From Agrostemma githago (Eukaryota; Streptophyta; Magnoliopsida; Caryophyllales; Caryophyllaceae), in assembly GCA_958450325.1 (NCBI GenBank), contig OY288259.1:57872987-57936986 (forward strand): 64,000 nt of DNA, given 5' to 3'. The position numbers were made by a program, and so were the translations under genes. Shown piece by piece: positions 23,770 to 37,463 of the stretch (position 1 is its first letter; each line of letters starts with the position of its first letter). Below the pieces are notes generated by a model, which had not been told where the DNA came from, ran no database searches, and saw nothing but the letters and a program-made list of their open reading frames with translations.

Positions 23770-23965
23770 TGATAAACGGGTCAGCCACTTTCGGAGTGAG
23801 TTGACTTCGGATTGGCAGGGTCATTATTGGACTTGTAATTTTCAACTTTTTTCGGTAATCGACTCGTTTTCTACAATAACATTCAGGTCGCTTCCGGGCT
23901 AGCCAGGTCAAACTCAGGTCTTCGGATCAAGTTCAGATTGGATCATTCGAGTGAAGATACGTAGT
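23770..23965. repeat. Dispersed 'GGGTC/CGGGT' repeat, copy 1
   Basis: Shares the core ATCGACTCGTTTTCTA followed by AGGTC- and CGGGTC-type words with copies at 24797-25050, 31868-32170 and 50850-51090. Confidence 0.5.
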
Positions 23966-24238
23966 TATAACGGATCAAATATTACTTATTTACGGTGTAT
24001 TATATAATGATAAAGCATAGTTGATAGGGAATACCAATTTGGGATACGGTACTGATACTACTCCTTGTCAACGTTAACCTAGCTAGGTAGTTTGGTACAA
24101 AAGTAAAAAGTTAATCTAGTTTAATGATTTTTGATTGTACCAGCATGCATTTGTGATAGTGATTTCGTTTACTTGCATACACATTTTGGACGGTGGTAGA
24201 TATTTAGATAACCGTGATCGAGTAACATGCATGAATGT

Positions 24239-24277
24239 ACATACTCATACTCATACTCATACTCATACTCATACTCA
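24239..24277. repeat. Microsatellite (ACTCAT)n
   Basis: Six tandem copies of CATACT/ACTCAT with no interruption. Confidence 0.95.
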
Positions 24278-24796
24278 TCATCTTCTCTTAAGTGAGTACC
24301 TAATTCCACTAATCTGCATACTTTTCTATGAATTATTACCATTTTTCTTGTTTCTAATCCACATTCCCCACGTAATTAATTAAGTTAGGTGGAAATGACG
24401 ACTGTACTTATGTAGAATTAAAAGAGTCTGAGATGATTACGGTAATTAAAGATGGATTTAGTAGTGACATTCATTGGATTCTCAGTTTGATTGCATGCCC
24501 ACCTTTACGGCTTTACTACATTTACTCTACTCGTACAAGTTTAGAACCAATTGGGCTGAAAGGAACCCGTCCACCCTAACCCGGATTTTCAAAGTACCGT
24601 GCCTGGGTCGATGTTTCAGGACGAACTTGGCTCGTTTGGACCCGTGGAGAATATTTTTTTAAAACAAATTAGTTGACCCGGACAACCCGGCCCGCCTATA
24701 AACCCGTCAAGATCTGTGTTTCGTGCCGGCGGTTCTGGGTCATGACGTTGAGGCCCGGCTCAACCGCCTATCATTACACCCTGATTCGAGTCCCCT

Positions 24797-25050
24797 TAAC
24801 TAAACTTGGCAAACGGGTCACCGGGTCGGGCTCGGGCTGGTCAACTTTAGGTAGGACCACTTTTAGGTATGGCCAAGTTATTTCGAGTTCAGGTCATTTT
24901 CAATTTTTTTTAGGAATATAGAAAAAAACGGGTATGTTCCGGGGCAGGGCTGTGTCAATTCGGGTTATAGGTTATGGGTCTTCAGTACGGGTGTTGGGCG
25001 GGATTATTCGGATCGGTCAGTTTTGTCAGGTCTACCCGTAACTAACGCGG
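24797..25050. repeat. Dispersed 'GGGTC/CGGGT' repeat, copy 2
   Basis: Rich in ACGGGTC, TCGGGCTCGGG and GGTTATGGGTCTTCAG, aligning with the other copies. The stretch 24540-24800 before it is also rich in GACCCGG and may be a second, broken copy. Confidence 0.45.
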
Positions 25051-27547
25051 GCCTCCTACGAATCGGCCCAGCCCGGCCCGACCAATAATAAATGGTTGGG
25101 GCGGGGGTTTCCTTATTGGGAATGATTCGAGTGGTAATGGCGTGTTAAGAGTCTTATTCATCCTCCTGAAATAGTGGGCGGTCAAGTAGTTATGAAGCAT
25201 GTGGCTCGAATCAAATCAAACCCCCCCCTCCCCTCCTCTCCTTCCCTTTGATTCCACCATCTTTGTTAGCGACCTTTCACATATTTTTAAACCCTCAATT
25301 TGTTAGCCTCGGAAACTTAACTTATTTAGTGAATCACTCATCAACCCTAAACGAACCCTGCTGTCTTCTTCACCTGCTATCTCCCATTATACATCATACT
25401 CTACCACATAATATATCACGTTCTTTTGGACTAGAAGATACGTACGATAAACTCAACAGAACTGACTGAAAAGAAGTCTAAAAGAATAGCTAGGGCAAGA
25501 GTACAATGTGCCATTTTCTTTCATGTTGACAAATTTTAACTTGTATAAGCATATGTACACATATAACTGTTAAATCAACTCGACATCCCTCAAAATAATG
25601 CACGTTACATATAAGACATTTTGAACGAATCGCATGATGAAATTATGATTAGGTAGATAGCAATCCTCGTATATCAGGTTAGGTCTGAATTGAAATTGGC
25701 TTAGGACTGAGTGAAAGGGCAATATAAATATATAATCAAGATGTGAGTTCCAAGTTGGTTGATTTTACTAATTATAGGATGGTCAAGAAGTCAAGGCTGA
25801 TTGACATCATGCATGGCTGTCGCCTGGCCTGTAGTAGATAAAACAAACATCTAATGTATGTTCAACTGATTGTGTATCTAAATTATGAGTAGTATATATA
25901 TGTATCAAATGTGTATATGTGGTGAGATTCTGATGACTGATGACTGTTGTTCAATGTATTCGCTCCATTACGTATTCTGTTGGTAGCAACATAACAGGTG
26001 TCAACAACAACAACAACATTACTTCTATGATTCGTCTCATACCTGATACATACTCCGTATATTACACTCCGTTCTACCGGTGACGAATATATCCATTTTA
26101 ATATTAAAATATGTCAAATACGTTCATATATGCATTGTGATAGACAAAACAAATATTTTATTACAGTCTAGGCACTTGAAATTTGTGTTATGAGTACTAA
26201 CTATTTGATCCGTCTTAAAGCTTAAAAACGGATATACTTGTATTAAACAAAAATTTGTGTACATACATATACAAGTCCATTTTACTTATGACAAACATAT
26301 CGATTTTAACATTAAAACACCCCCATTGTGATAGATAAAACAAATACGGAGTATTTTATTATAGTTTAGGCACATGATCAAATTAAATTTGTCTTAAATA
26401 ACTGTTTAACTCATTATAAAAATATAACGAATATATTCACACTAAACATAGAATTTGTGTATACGTATTGCACACCATGCAATACCTAGTACGTAGTACT
26501 GTAGAATTTGAGTATTTATTCTATTTATATATTCGTTTTATTTATGTGCTTCTACATACCAACATTTTGAACCTTACATCTTCATTTCTTTAATCTAATT
26601 TAATTAGCTTCAATTTTGTCACCACCATTTCATTTGATTTTGTACTTGGGATTTTGTGTATGACTCTTATACTCTTATGGCTGGCCATGTATCATACATG
26701 TATGTATGTATGTATGTATAATGTATTCATGCAATGTATGGGCCTCTGTTTTTCATACGTACTCCATTTCCATATTTAATTTGCTGCTTCCGTCACTCAA
26801 CAAATTAACACATCCCGGAATGTACGTTAGCTCTCATTCATTTATACACTTATACGGAATCATGGACTACTCGGTAGTAGTCGACTAGTAGTACGACTAC
26901 TTATTAGTATTATTATTACGATTTTTCTAACATGAGTTCAGTGGATACGCGTTAATATGTTAATTAAAGCAAGATTCGTAATGATATATTCCGTATTATC
27001 TAAGTATCGTAAGTATGAGCTAATATTTCAATTTCTTGTAATAATATATTGTGAATCTAACTTTAATTTACCTATTAACATGTCCTTACTATTACTAGTA
27101 CTCACTTCCGATGTTGCTTTGATTGGGCCGCTCTAGAAGCTTGTCATATATTATCGGCGTTATTATTTATAAAGTATAATCAACATTTCACGCTACTAAC
27201 TCCTACATGCACGCCCCGTCGTCCTTTGCCTTTGCTGACTTGTTATACAATGTTGACACATCACATAGTGGTCGTATCACGGTCACGGTACACATCACTA
27301 CATTTTTTACGTAGTATGATGGATCAGATGAATCGAGTACAAATGTACAATGTGTTTATTGTTCCCCGTATAAAATATACCCCTCCGTCTCATTCATTTG
27401 ATTATAATGAATATGAAAGACAAATAATCGAACAAGACAGATCAGAGGGTTAATGATGACGGTAAGATGTTTGTTCCAATTGCTTAAGACAGGTAGTTAA
27501 ATTAACGAGAGCAAAGAGATGAGATTAGGATGTGCAAATAAAACTAA
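25051..27547. other. Intergenic, no gene seen
   Basis: AT-rich. Contains short microsatellites ((CAA)n at about 26004; (ATGT)n at 26700-26719) and several ACTCCGTA motifs. Open frames are short and lack recognisable domains. Confidence 0.6.
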
Positions 27548-27831
27548 GGGCTCATTTGATTACTCGCTTAATTACCGGGAAGTGTATTTTCAGAAAGTTG
27601 TTTGGTTGCCCATTTCATGAGAAGAATTGTCATTTCCCGGGAAATGCCATTTTCTCCATAATGGGGGAAGTTACTCACCAAGCCCCCCTTGGTGCGTAGA
27701 ACTTCCCGCATGAAGTCACTTCCCACATGGCAACCAAACAATACTTTTGTAATTCCCATGAAATACGTACAAATTCACGTGAATTTAAGTTCCCGGTAAC
27801 TTCATATTCCATATTGAACCAAACGAGCCCC
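27548..27831. mobile_element. MITE, hAT-like ends
   Basis: The left end GGGCTCATTTGATTAC and the inverted right end GGGCTCGTTTGGTTCA match, each followed further in by TTACCGGGAA. 284 bp with an AT/GC-mixed interior and no transposase. I could not define an 8-bp duplication. Confidence 0.6.
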
Positions 27832-30230
27832 AAATAGAGAAGGGAAGTTGGGTGATAATGTGATATAGATAGAATTAATAATTGTACTACTATAAGAAAT
27901 AAGAGGAGATAAGAGTGCCCTAACTTGAGTAGTTGAGTAGATTATTATTTTTTGCTCCCACTTATTTGTTTATCTTTATCGTGTATACTATAATAAGAAT
28001 TTATGTTTTTATATCATGCATTTTTCTAAAATGTGTTTCATAGGCATATATTAAGAGATATATTATTGAAAAAAAATTTCTTCCGAAATTTTTTAATCAA
28101 ATGTTAACAAATAACTAAGACAGAGAGAATAAATAATTTTTTATAACTTGTATTCATTGAGGACATGTTAATATATACGAGTACTAATTTGTGTTCGTGA
28201 AATTCATAACAGGTTGGGCCACACCCTAGATTCAGAAAGAGTCAACTTCACATGGTTCTACTTTAAAGTCAATTGACAATATATGAAGTAACCCGTCAAT
28301 TCTCAACAATATTAATCCATCAATTTCTCGTCATCATATTATTGATATATCAATTTCTCGTAATCATATTATTGGGATTTTTATTTTAATTAACCTATTA
28401 AAAAATGAATATAACAAATTTATAAGGAGACGTATCTGCGTATGCGATGACGATGGGGTTTGAAAGTTAGGTGAGATGGAGTTGAGAGAGCTGCACGTCA
28501 AAATAAACTCGAAAGTGGAGAATATGCACCACATGATGGACACCAGGCCTGCCATCAAAATTTGGATTGGATTGGATTTACTTTTTGTGTTAAATATTTG
28601 CCGTATTTTACATAAACACCTCATCTTCTTTAACTCTATTAATGTTAATAGCTTTTGCACTATGACAGTACATACACAACGTACGTACGTAACACATTAT
28701 CAGCCTGATTCAGATGTTCAATAACGTACCAGTGTAGTATGAGTAGTCAATTAGTCATATATAATAATATAGATGAAGTAGATGTAAATCCGTAATCTTC
28801 GTCTTTGAAAATGAACGCAATCTTAATTTGGGTTACTTGTTTGATATAGAACGAGGTTCTGTAGATGAAATTAGAGATTGATAAGAAAACTGACTGTGTT
28901 CAAAATATTTGATACTTTATAGTTTGTACTCCATTGTGCATTGTACATTGTTTGTTTTCGCTACGCCGTGTTCCTTGACATTGATTTTGTACTCCATGAT
29001 ACGATCTTGATCAGATGATCGTGTTCAAAATATATGAAATTACGGAGCATGCATGCATGCATGTGTTTTGCTATATAAGGGAAAACAGAATGAAGGAGCA
29101 GGTAATGCATGCCTACATTATGTGCCTCTGCATGCATAATTGTTAGTAGTTGTCTATGATTTGGATAAGGATGACTACGTACCAATTCAAATTATTCATA
29201 TTTCATAATCACCAAATTAAATAGAGTAACTATCTTATCCTAATTCAATTAATTTAATTAAGGAGAATGTATGTCTTCTGACTTGTGTGAAGATGACTCA
29301 AGATATTTATTTCTTCCAATGAAAAAAACAAACAAAAAAAAAAATTCAACTAAAACATATTCTTTCATAATCAGTGTCACGGTTACCAATTAAACCAAAG
29401 CCTTAAGATGTCTCAATCCACAATCGTTGCATGATAATCGAATCTAACTAACTCTGATAATTTATTACGTAATCAATTCGACCAAAATTTTTTAAGGTAA
29501 GGAGAATGTGGATATATAATTGATTATATATACTGGTATGAGTCAGATTCTTGCCTTATTTCTGGGACTGGGAGTGTATGTACGTCGTAGATTGCAGATG
29601 GCGGACACATGCATCCCATGCAAGCTTTTCATGTTTTGGTTAATTTCAACGTTTCATCTCTCAATTCTAATGCATGCATGCATGCAATGGTTAGGTTGCT
29701 CCTCCCTCGTGAATGTAACGTGCTTTTATTTATCCTTATGCAAATATGACATCGTCATCGACTCCAACTTATTAGTCTTGATATCATCCATTTTTCACCC
29801 TTTATTGACTTATTTTTGGCCTCACATGCATTAACGTAATTAGGTTGACACGAACACAAACTTGGGTTAGGTTTGAAGTCGATCTTCCAACCTAAAACCG
29901 ATCATATAGATAAATAATACTCCTACTTCTTAACTTGATCATTATATTGGTGAGAAGCGTCATTTCTAACTCGTCACAATTCTTGATAAATGACGTAACA
30001 ACTAACAAGTCATTGGTAATTTACCCATTAGAAAAAGTCATTGATTTATAAAAGCGACGTTTTTTTGTTGTATAAGGGGAACTATAAAGGCAATTTAGAT
30101 GATGACAACGGAATTAAAACTTCTTATCATGACGTTAACAACTAAATAATTAACAGTTTTAGATATTCGTAAAACGGTATTTTTGGTGATGGAAATTTTA
30201 AGGGAAATATTGACTTGGTTAAACGAAGAT
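27832..30230. other. Intergenic, no gene seen
   Basis: AT-rich. A roughly 30-bp direct repeat (ATCAATTTCTCGT, CATATTATTG) lies at 28319-28375. GCATGCATGCATG runs occur at about 29047 and 29670. No gene-like frame. Confidence 0.6.
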
Positions 30231-30232
30231 AC

Positions 30233-30496
30233 TCCCTCCATCCTACTTAATAGTTTTTTTTTTCTTTTTTTATGTATCTGTCAATAGTTTACGTTTTTTT
30301 AGTACTCCGCATGTTTTAGCTTATACTTCGTATTTTTTATTTATTTATAATAAACTAACAATAATTCTATCATCACTATCTTTACTACCTTAATTATTTA
30401 TAATAAACTAACAATAATTCTATCATCACTATCTTTACTACCTTAATTTTTATGTATAGATGACACATAAATTTTGTATTGAGACGGAGGAGGGTG
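30233..30496. mobile_element. Stowaway-type MITE with an internal 53-bp duplication
   Basis: CTCCCTCCATCC at the left and the inverted CACCCTCCTCCGTCTC at the right lie between TA dinucleotides (30231-30232, 30497-30498). Inside, 30341-30393 and 30394-30446 are identical 53-bp tandem copies. Confidence 0.75.
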
Positions 30497-30498
30497 TA

Positions 30499-31867
30499 CA
30501 AGAGGGGTCATGTCATGGGGGTGGGGGTGGGGGTGAGTTAAGATGTGAAGTTGGTATGGCACACGTGGGTGCGACCCAAGCTGCTGAATGGAAGACTTGT
30601 TGTCGATAGGAATGGCACCGAACGACAGGGGTTGGCTGCCATGTTAGCCCGACCCAAGTCCAACAACGCCAACACTCATTAAAGACCGATGAGAGCAAAA
30701 TGAATGCCGTAATTCCCAAACCTCGGACAACTGCTTTCTTCCCAACTTGGATCTCTCATTGTTACAGGTTCGGATCGTCCATCTCATTATGGGTCTCATT
30801 TTATATATATATTAACAAATTTTTATTTATATATGTGACGAGTCAAATATTACTCACGTGATTAAATAAGGACAAAGTTTGTATTTATCGATGCATTCTG
30901 ATTTCATATTTTCTAATTATACGTTGACATTAATTATCCGTTATATATATACCTGTCACAAAGGAGACTAAGTGATTGATAAATATCTTTAACGTATACT
31001 CCTTCCATTCCAATCAGTTGTATGTGTAACATGTTACCAATTAGCTAGTTACGATTAAGTAGACGGTTATTAGGGACAAAATCAATTGATTAGCTTAGTG
31101 GCTTGATTACGAATTATATTATGGCAATCTGGAGTCTTTTAGCTTAGCGTGTGCGTGTTACCAAGTACGAGTAGTTAGGGAATATAGGCGATTTACAGAT
31201 CAGGAGAAAAAAACTTAAATTAGCGGCGTGATTATGAATTATTATGGCATTGGCATATGAATAATTGTAATTTATAAAGAGGCTCCATGGACAACGTGGA
31301 TCCCAACAAGAACCTACATAAACAGAGCAGTAGGTGTGAGGAATATTATTACTACGAGTATTATTTTATTATGCCCCAATTCCAGATATTTTAGCACCCA
31401 CTTCTTGATGCAACCAGATATTTTCATACTCTACTACTTCTATCATTACACTAAGTTTAATCACACACTTTATCTTTTTTTTCTCGGACTCTGTCACCTC
31501 AGCTTTCCACTCATTTTTTATTCTTTAAACTCAGACTCAGACTCATTACAAAAGTACAGACTCATCTCAAACTCCCTCACCTCACATTCATTATTTTATA
31601 TTATTACTTTTATTTATCTCACCTCAACTTTTTACCCACCTTATTTTATTTTATTAATTTTTTATTTACCTCATCTCACCTCAACTTTTTACCTAACTTA
31701 TTTTATTTTTTTATTTATCTCATCTCATCTCAACTTTTTACCTACCTTTTTTATTTACCTCAATATCTACGTTTATTTTATAACTCGAATAATTACAATT
31801 AACTAATTAATTGTTAAATAAATCTTGTGACATAAAAAATAATTTTATTTTCAAGTGGTCATTATTA
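30499..31867. other. Intergenic, no gene seen
   Basis: 30510-30730 is GC-richer than its surroundings but has no recognisable frame. 31440-31760 is a T/C-rich stretch with repeated CTCACCTCAACTTTTTACC-like words. Confidence 0.55.
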
Positions 31868-32170
31868 AAGGTGTCAATCGGACGGGTGGGTCGAGTTCGG
31901 GTTGGATTGTCGGTAGACCTGACAAAAAAGTCAATCGGGTCAGGTGAGTTTCGTGTTGACTTTGGGCTAGACCAGATCATTTTGGGTTTTGGGTTTATTA
32001 TTTTCATCTTTTTTAATTAGAGATATCGACTCGTTTTTTATAATAATAGTCGGGTCAATTTCGGATTAACTCGAGTCAATTCAGGTTACGGGTTAAGCTC
32101 GGATCTTTAGTTTGAGTATCAAATCAAGTTCGGGTTGGCTTATTCGGGTCGGGTCATTTAGGTTACGTAC
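31868..32170. repeat. Dispersed 'GGGTC/CGGGT' repeat, copy 3
   Basis: Contains GATATCGACTCGTTTTTTAT, then TCGGGTCAATTTCGG and GGTTACGGGTTAAGCTCGG. The same order is seen in the copy at 50850-51090. Confidence 0.55.
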
Positions 32171-32259
32171 AATATTATTTATCATTTATCATACGAATTT
32201 GGTTTTTTCATCTATATACAACTATATCACTTAATACAAATTATTTTGGCGGCCATGTC

Positions 32260-32459
32260 CTTTAAGACAGAAGTAAATTGAGCTAAAATGGAATGAGTTG
32301 AATTAAACTGAACTGAACTGAGTGGGACTGAAATAAATTAGCATGAAATAATAATAATAATAACGACAAATAATATTAATAAAAATAAAAATAAATAATA
32401 ATGTTAATTATTATATCAAAAATATTAATTATTATTATTATATTAATTTTAATTTTAAT

Positions 32460-32492
<33 letters not shown>

Positions 32493-32698
32493 TTTCATAA
32501 CAATAACAATAACAATAGTAGTAATAATAATTAATAATAATAAGTTTAATTATTAATAATATTATAATATTAATATTAATAATCCACATTAATATATATT
32601 TAATAGTAATAATATTATTAACAATAACAATAAAAATAATATTAATTATTATAAAAATGTCATTAATAATAATAATAATAATAGCAGCAGTAGTAGTA

Positions 32699-32750
<52 letters not shown>

Positions 32751-32850
32751 TTATTAATAATAATTAGTAGTAATAATAATAATAATAATTTATTTGAATT
32801 GAAATGAAGAACTAAAATGAACGGAACTAAACTGAACTGAATGAACGAAT
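32260..32850. repeat. 'GAACTGAACTGA' TIR-family copy split by a large AAT/ATT-rich tract
   Basis: Both flanks (32260-32340 and 32800-32850) carry words such as TTAAACTGAACTGAACTGA. The centre (32345-32790) is nearly pure AAT/ATT microsatellite with AAC, AGC and AGT variants. Confidence 0.6.
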
Positions 32851-33125
32851 CTGAGGATGAGTCTTTGAAATCCAAGACTCAACTTCAGACTTATCTAAGT
32901 TTCAGACCGTCTCAACCACTTTAACCAGATATGAGTCTCAGACTCAAAGAATCTGAGCCTCAGACTTTTGTTCAGACTCAACTTCAGATTCCCCTTTAAA
33001 CTTAAATCCGTCTGAGACTCAGACTTGTACCAACCACATTATCCAGGTATGACTCTCAAACTCAATAAATCTGAATCTCAGACTCATACTCAGAATCATC
33101 CTCAGACCCCCAATAAACATAGCCT
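32850..33125. repeat. Degenerate 'CAGACTCA' repeats
   Basis: Two diverged units of about 100 bp repeat AACCAC-TT-A-CCAG-TATGA-TCTCA-ACTCA-A-AATCTGA. No coding potential. Confidence 0.6.
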
Positions 33126-33644
33126 TAGTACCAGTATTTTTTTCCTAGTAAAGATGATCCATCTATCAATAATGGCTAGTACAGTATAAATTACTCGTAT
33201 TGTTTTAAGAAAATAAAATGGGTATATATTATTGATCATTTTATCCCATTTTTATTATCGTACTCCGTATTAATCCAAATGGGTATGTATTTACTTTTTC
33301 TGTCTCAACCCTTTCTTTAATTTTAGATTCGTTGTGAACATTATTTTAATTAAAAATTTAAAAGTAAATAAATTATCAAGACGACATAGTAATATCTAGA
33401 GATTAATTAATTTAAAAGTAGTGTAAAATAGTACTCCGTATAATGGGAATAAGAAGCTCATTTAGCTATGGTTGAAATAAGAAGTTTATTACAAGTACTC
33501 GGTATTTTTTATTTATGATATACTCCATATAAATTTGTATGTGATTGGTAAATAAGAAAATTAGATCAGAAAAGTGAAATAATGAAGGGAATAATAGATC
33601 ACTACTTTTTTAAGATGGGTTGATCATAGAGTAGGTTATTTGCA

Positions 33645-34072
33645 CCCTTACCTCCTTTATCACCGAGCGGTCATTTAGGGGTCTTAGTTGGTGATCCGGA
33701 CTATTTCCCTCTTGACGATGAAGCTTATCACTCATCGTCTCACTGAATGACCTTGATCCCTGTTATTTGGAGGTCATATCTAGTATTCAGAGCTTGCCTC
33801 GATTTGGTACCGCTCTCGCGGCCCGCATCGAAACAGTGCTTTAGCCCTAGATGTCTAGTCAACTGCTGCGGCTCAACGCATTTCGAGGAGAACCAACTAA
33901 CTCTGGGTTCGAGAGGCGTTTCACCTCTAACCACAACTCATCCGTTGATTCTTCAACATCAGTCGGTTCGGACCTCCACTTAGTTACGTTTAACCCGCTT
34001 CATCCTGGTCATGGATAGATCACCCAGGTTTGGGTCCATGAGCAGTGACAATTGCCCTATGAAGACTCGCGC
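33645..34072 (-). pseudogene. Plastid 23S rRNA fragment (nuclear plastid DNA), antisense
   Basis: The plus strand is the complement of a central part of plastid 23S rRNA. Recognisable words include GAGCGGTCATTTAGGGGTC, GAGGTCATATCTAGTATTCA, GGTACCGCTCTCGCGGCCCG and TCAGTCGGTTCGGACCTCCA. Only about 430 bp are present, with several substitutions of the C-to-T/G-to-A kind compared with the sequence I remember, so this is a decayed nuclear copy and not a functional rRNA gene. Plastid rather than mitochondrial origin is my reading of the sequence. Confidence 0.88.
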
Positions 34073-36039
34073 ACTCGGTTAAAAGATGGAGTGTGCTTTT
34101 ATAGAGAGAATTTGGTGAGAAGAAATAACAAAGATTTCGAGAAATACAAAATCCTTTACGGAGTATTTGATTAATTAACATAACTTTGATTTTCAAAGTA
34201 CCGTAGTGGATTGAAATGTACTATAAATCCCTAAGGTATGAAGTCATATACATGCACTTATACAGTTATACTCCGTACTTGTTTAGCGTTGTCTCGTTCG
34301 AGATTGAAATAAATTGTAGTTGTAGTAATAAGGTGGAATGAAGTTGAAAACTTGAATTGGAGATGTCGATTGGGATGGGACAGAGTCAGAATCCATTGAA
34401 TATTATCTAACTTCACTCCAAAATACGAAGTATTCAAAATAAACTTTATAAATGAATTGAACTCATTTCAAAAGTTTCAACCAAACCGGTTACCGGTCCC
34501 TGACACTATGTTTGCACGTCTAGAATGAAAATAAGTAGCAATAACAAATGGCGATGAATACTCGATTTTGATACATATATATTGTATATATACCTCACTT
34601 ATCTACATGACTACTTTTCTTGTGGTTGCTGCCTGACCTTGTCATTGCACTCACAGCAAAATATTCCCAATGCTTTCCTACATCATTCCAATTAAGAACT
34701 TAATTAATAAAATCTTGTAAACCCACTCATACTCATTTCAGGTCTTCACTCTTCAACTTCAGTGCTGACAATCTAACTCAACCACATATAGCTTAAATAC
34801 ACAAATTAAGTAGGAGTAATACATAGCTTAGTCCAAATCACCTCTTCTAAATTTCACGAGTAAGTATCAATAATTCATTTTTTACCTGACCGCCCAACGT
34901 AGGAGTACTATTATAGTGGAATTGAAATAAATAATCCGCAACCTGTTGTTAGTGAACTACATAAATCTGTCTGTCTCTCGATTTTACGTTCTTAATTTGT
35001 TTGTCTTTCTCTTCCGTTATAACAGTTCAGTTCAGTTCAACACTACTTCAACCTAGAAATTTAATTTTGTCTTAATAATTCAACCTAATTCAGTTCAATT
35101 CAATTTATCTCAATTCAAAAAGATAGAACCTAATTATCGAGGCTAATTAAAGTTATTTGAGAGCTGGAGTTTGCAATGACATAGGATAGGAAGCCGACTT
35201 AAAAGATGATGGGGGATTAAATAAAGTAAAGAATGGAATTGCTTCCAATAATCTTAACCGACTTGCATTGCATGTTGAATAGATATGTAGGAGAATGTAT
35301 GTAGTTTGGTTGGGGATTAAAAAGAACATACACAAAGAGATTAAATTAATGATTCTAGAACTAGAAAGTGGGTTGTATTACCAATGGATCGACCTCCCTA
35401 TATTGCTTTATTTATTTATTTTCCAAGGAAGATATGTTTCTTTTACCTACCAAATTAGGAGTTGACATACATAATCTCCCACCCCCCCGCCCCTTCTCCA
35501 TTTTCAATGGTTTCATTTGGATTAGCTAGTATGTAGTCAATCAATCATATGATTAAAGTGAATGGAACAAGTAGTAAGATTTTAGTACTAATTACCTTGT
35601 GCTCCTCAAATTCCTTAAACTATTCTCCATGTGCAACTCATTTTTTAATGAAATTTTCACTTCCATACTTACTTTTATGATTTTTTTGTTAAGATGAATT
35701 ATTTTAACATGATATGAAAGTCAGAAGTTAAATTTTAGTACTTAGTAGAACGATATTTACTTATATAGGAGTATAAGGTATCTTGCAATGGTTTTTACGT
35801 GTTCTCTATTAGGTTATGTCATGTTCTTTTAGTCTGAAGTAGGATGAATTGGACTGAACAAAATACAAACTAAAAGGAAAACACGGCAGGTAACTGTGTG
35901 TAAGTTGCCTAGTAAAGAGGCAACTATGTGGGTACTGAAAGACGAACTAGACAATTGACTCCGTTTAAGTCCTATTATTGGCTATAGTTTTCGAATTCCA
36001 TTTGTTAGTTAGTTTGTCATTCGTTAAAAATAGGGGAAG
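34073..36039. other. Intergenic, no gene seen
   Basis: Includes a 'CAGTTCAGTTCAA' family copy at about 35020-35125 and a partial left end at 35818-35880. Otherwise AT-rich without gene signals. Confidence 0.6.
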
Positions 36040-36041
36040 TA

Positions 36042-36238
36042 CTCCGTCTATTTTATTAGATGGTTATCTATTTTCTCTTTTGCGTGTATTATTGAGATGT
36101 TATCTATTTCTATTTTTGATAAATTTTTGTTACAGTTATGCAAGTTTAGTGGATTTCGTGTAATCCAAATTCACTCATACTTCTTTCCTTGTATTTATTC
36201 CAAACCGAATAGATAACCTCTTAGTATGACAAATGGAG
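36042..36238. mobile_element. Stowaway-like MITE
   Basis: The left end CTCCGTCTATTTTATTAGAT and the inverted right end CTCCATTTGTCATACTAAGA are both followed by GGTTATCTATT. Flanked by TA (36040-36041 and 36239-36240). 197 bp. Confidence 0.65.
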
Positions 36239-36240
36239 TA

Positions 36241-37463
36241 GTAGTAAGTTGCAGAAGTGCAAAATGAATTGACATGTAAAATGTCGCATTGCCAAATTGG
36301 CATCGATAATGAAGTTATTAGTATTATGCCTTCTCACTCACACTTATTGGCTGCCCTGCATTTGACGACTTTGCCATGTGATGTGGGGAGGAACATTTGT
36401 GTACAATTGCATCCCTCCAAACAGGTAACTGACAATTTTGGGATTCAGCCAACAATTTAATCAATGTCATTTTCACTCAAAATCATTTGATGGACCTCAG
36501 GCTCAGCTACCCGGTACTACTACTTCACTTCGATACATTTATCAAATAAATAAAATACTGTATTAATCAATCAAAAGTAAATAAATGAGCGGAATAACTG
36601 ACGTAGGCTGAAATATGACGGTCTTCTCATTTGACTAAATTACCCCGACCATTTTGGACAATTGAAACCATGTATGTTGTTTAGTCATGCCAATACACTT
36701 TTCCAGATGAATGAAGTCGATGGGACATTCATTATCAGTTAGGTAAGGACAAAACATTGTTTTTTTAGGAAATAATAATATCCTTGTCATTTTCTATTTA
36801 AATGGATAAAAAGACTGATATTTCGGTTCCAAACTTGAATCGGTGACAATGTATAAAGTATTTGTAGGATGTCAGTGGAGGGCTTTTTGAAAAAGAGGAC
36901 TGGCAACATGAAAAACAGCTGAAATCGAGGTAGGACAAGTTAAAACAGAAAGTGGAAAACAGAGAGCACGAAAACAGAGTATACGAAAACAGAGTACATT
37001 TGGTACAGTACCAGGACAAAAGGCGGTAAAATAAATGTACTCCGTAGACAGTAAAAATTGAAGATTAAACACAGAATTCACACTAGGTAAAATATATATA
37101 CGGTTAAATCTGGATTCACACAGCAATGAAGAACAGAGGAGTAGAAGAATCAACAGAAAAGCAGCTGAGCTTCATATCTAATCTATATCCAAAAAGCTTC
37201 AAGTTTGCTTCCTCAAAACCTTCCACCCTCCCTAATTCTTTTTTTTTTTTTTATTTACAAAATATTTAAAATTAAAAATAAAAATAGTAGAGCAGAAATC
37301 ACCCCTCAAAAAAATAAAGGATTTTTCGGCCCGGCCCATTACGAAAGGCGTCCCCGGGGACATATATGCAAATATCCCTCTGGTAGACCCCCTTTTTTGC
37401 AAAATCTAATTTTATCGTCTTCTTTCAGATTATGTTCCCATTTGATTATTATATTATATTATA
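36241..37463. other. Intergenic and 3' flank of NCED
   Basis: No gene seen. The 200 bp next to the NCED stop hold TATAATATAATATAATAAT (minus strand), a plausible A-rich polyadenylation region, and a T-run at 37239-37252. Confidence 0.55.

Noticed and set aside
30513..30719. GC-richer stretch as an exon
   Set aside because: No frame with a known domain and no matching exon nearby; starts in a (GGGGGT)n run.
32663..32875. Tyr-rich frame in the AAT tract
   Set aside because: Translation of a microsatellite; likewise 42700-42882.
33645..34072. Functional rRNA gene
   Set aside because: Only about 430 bp with many substitutions and no rRNA neighbours.
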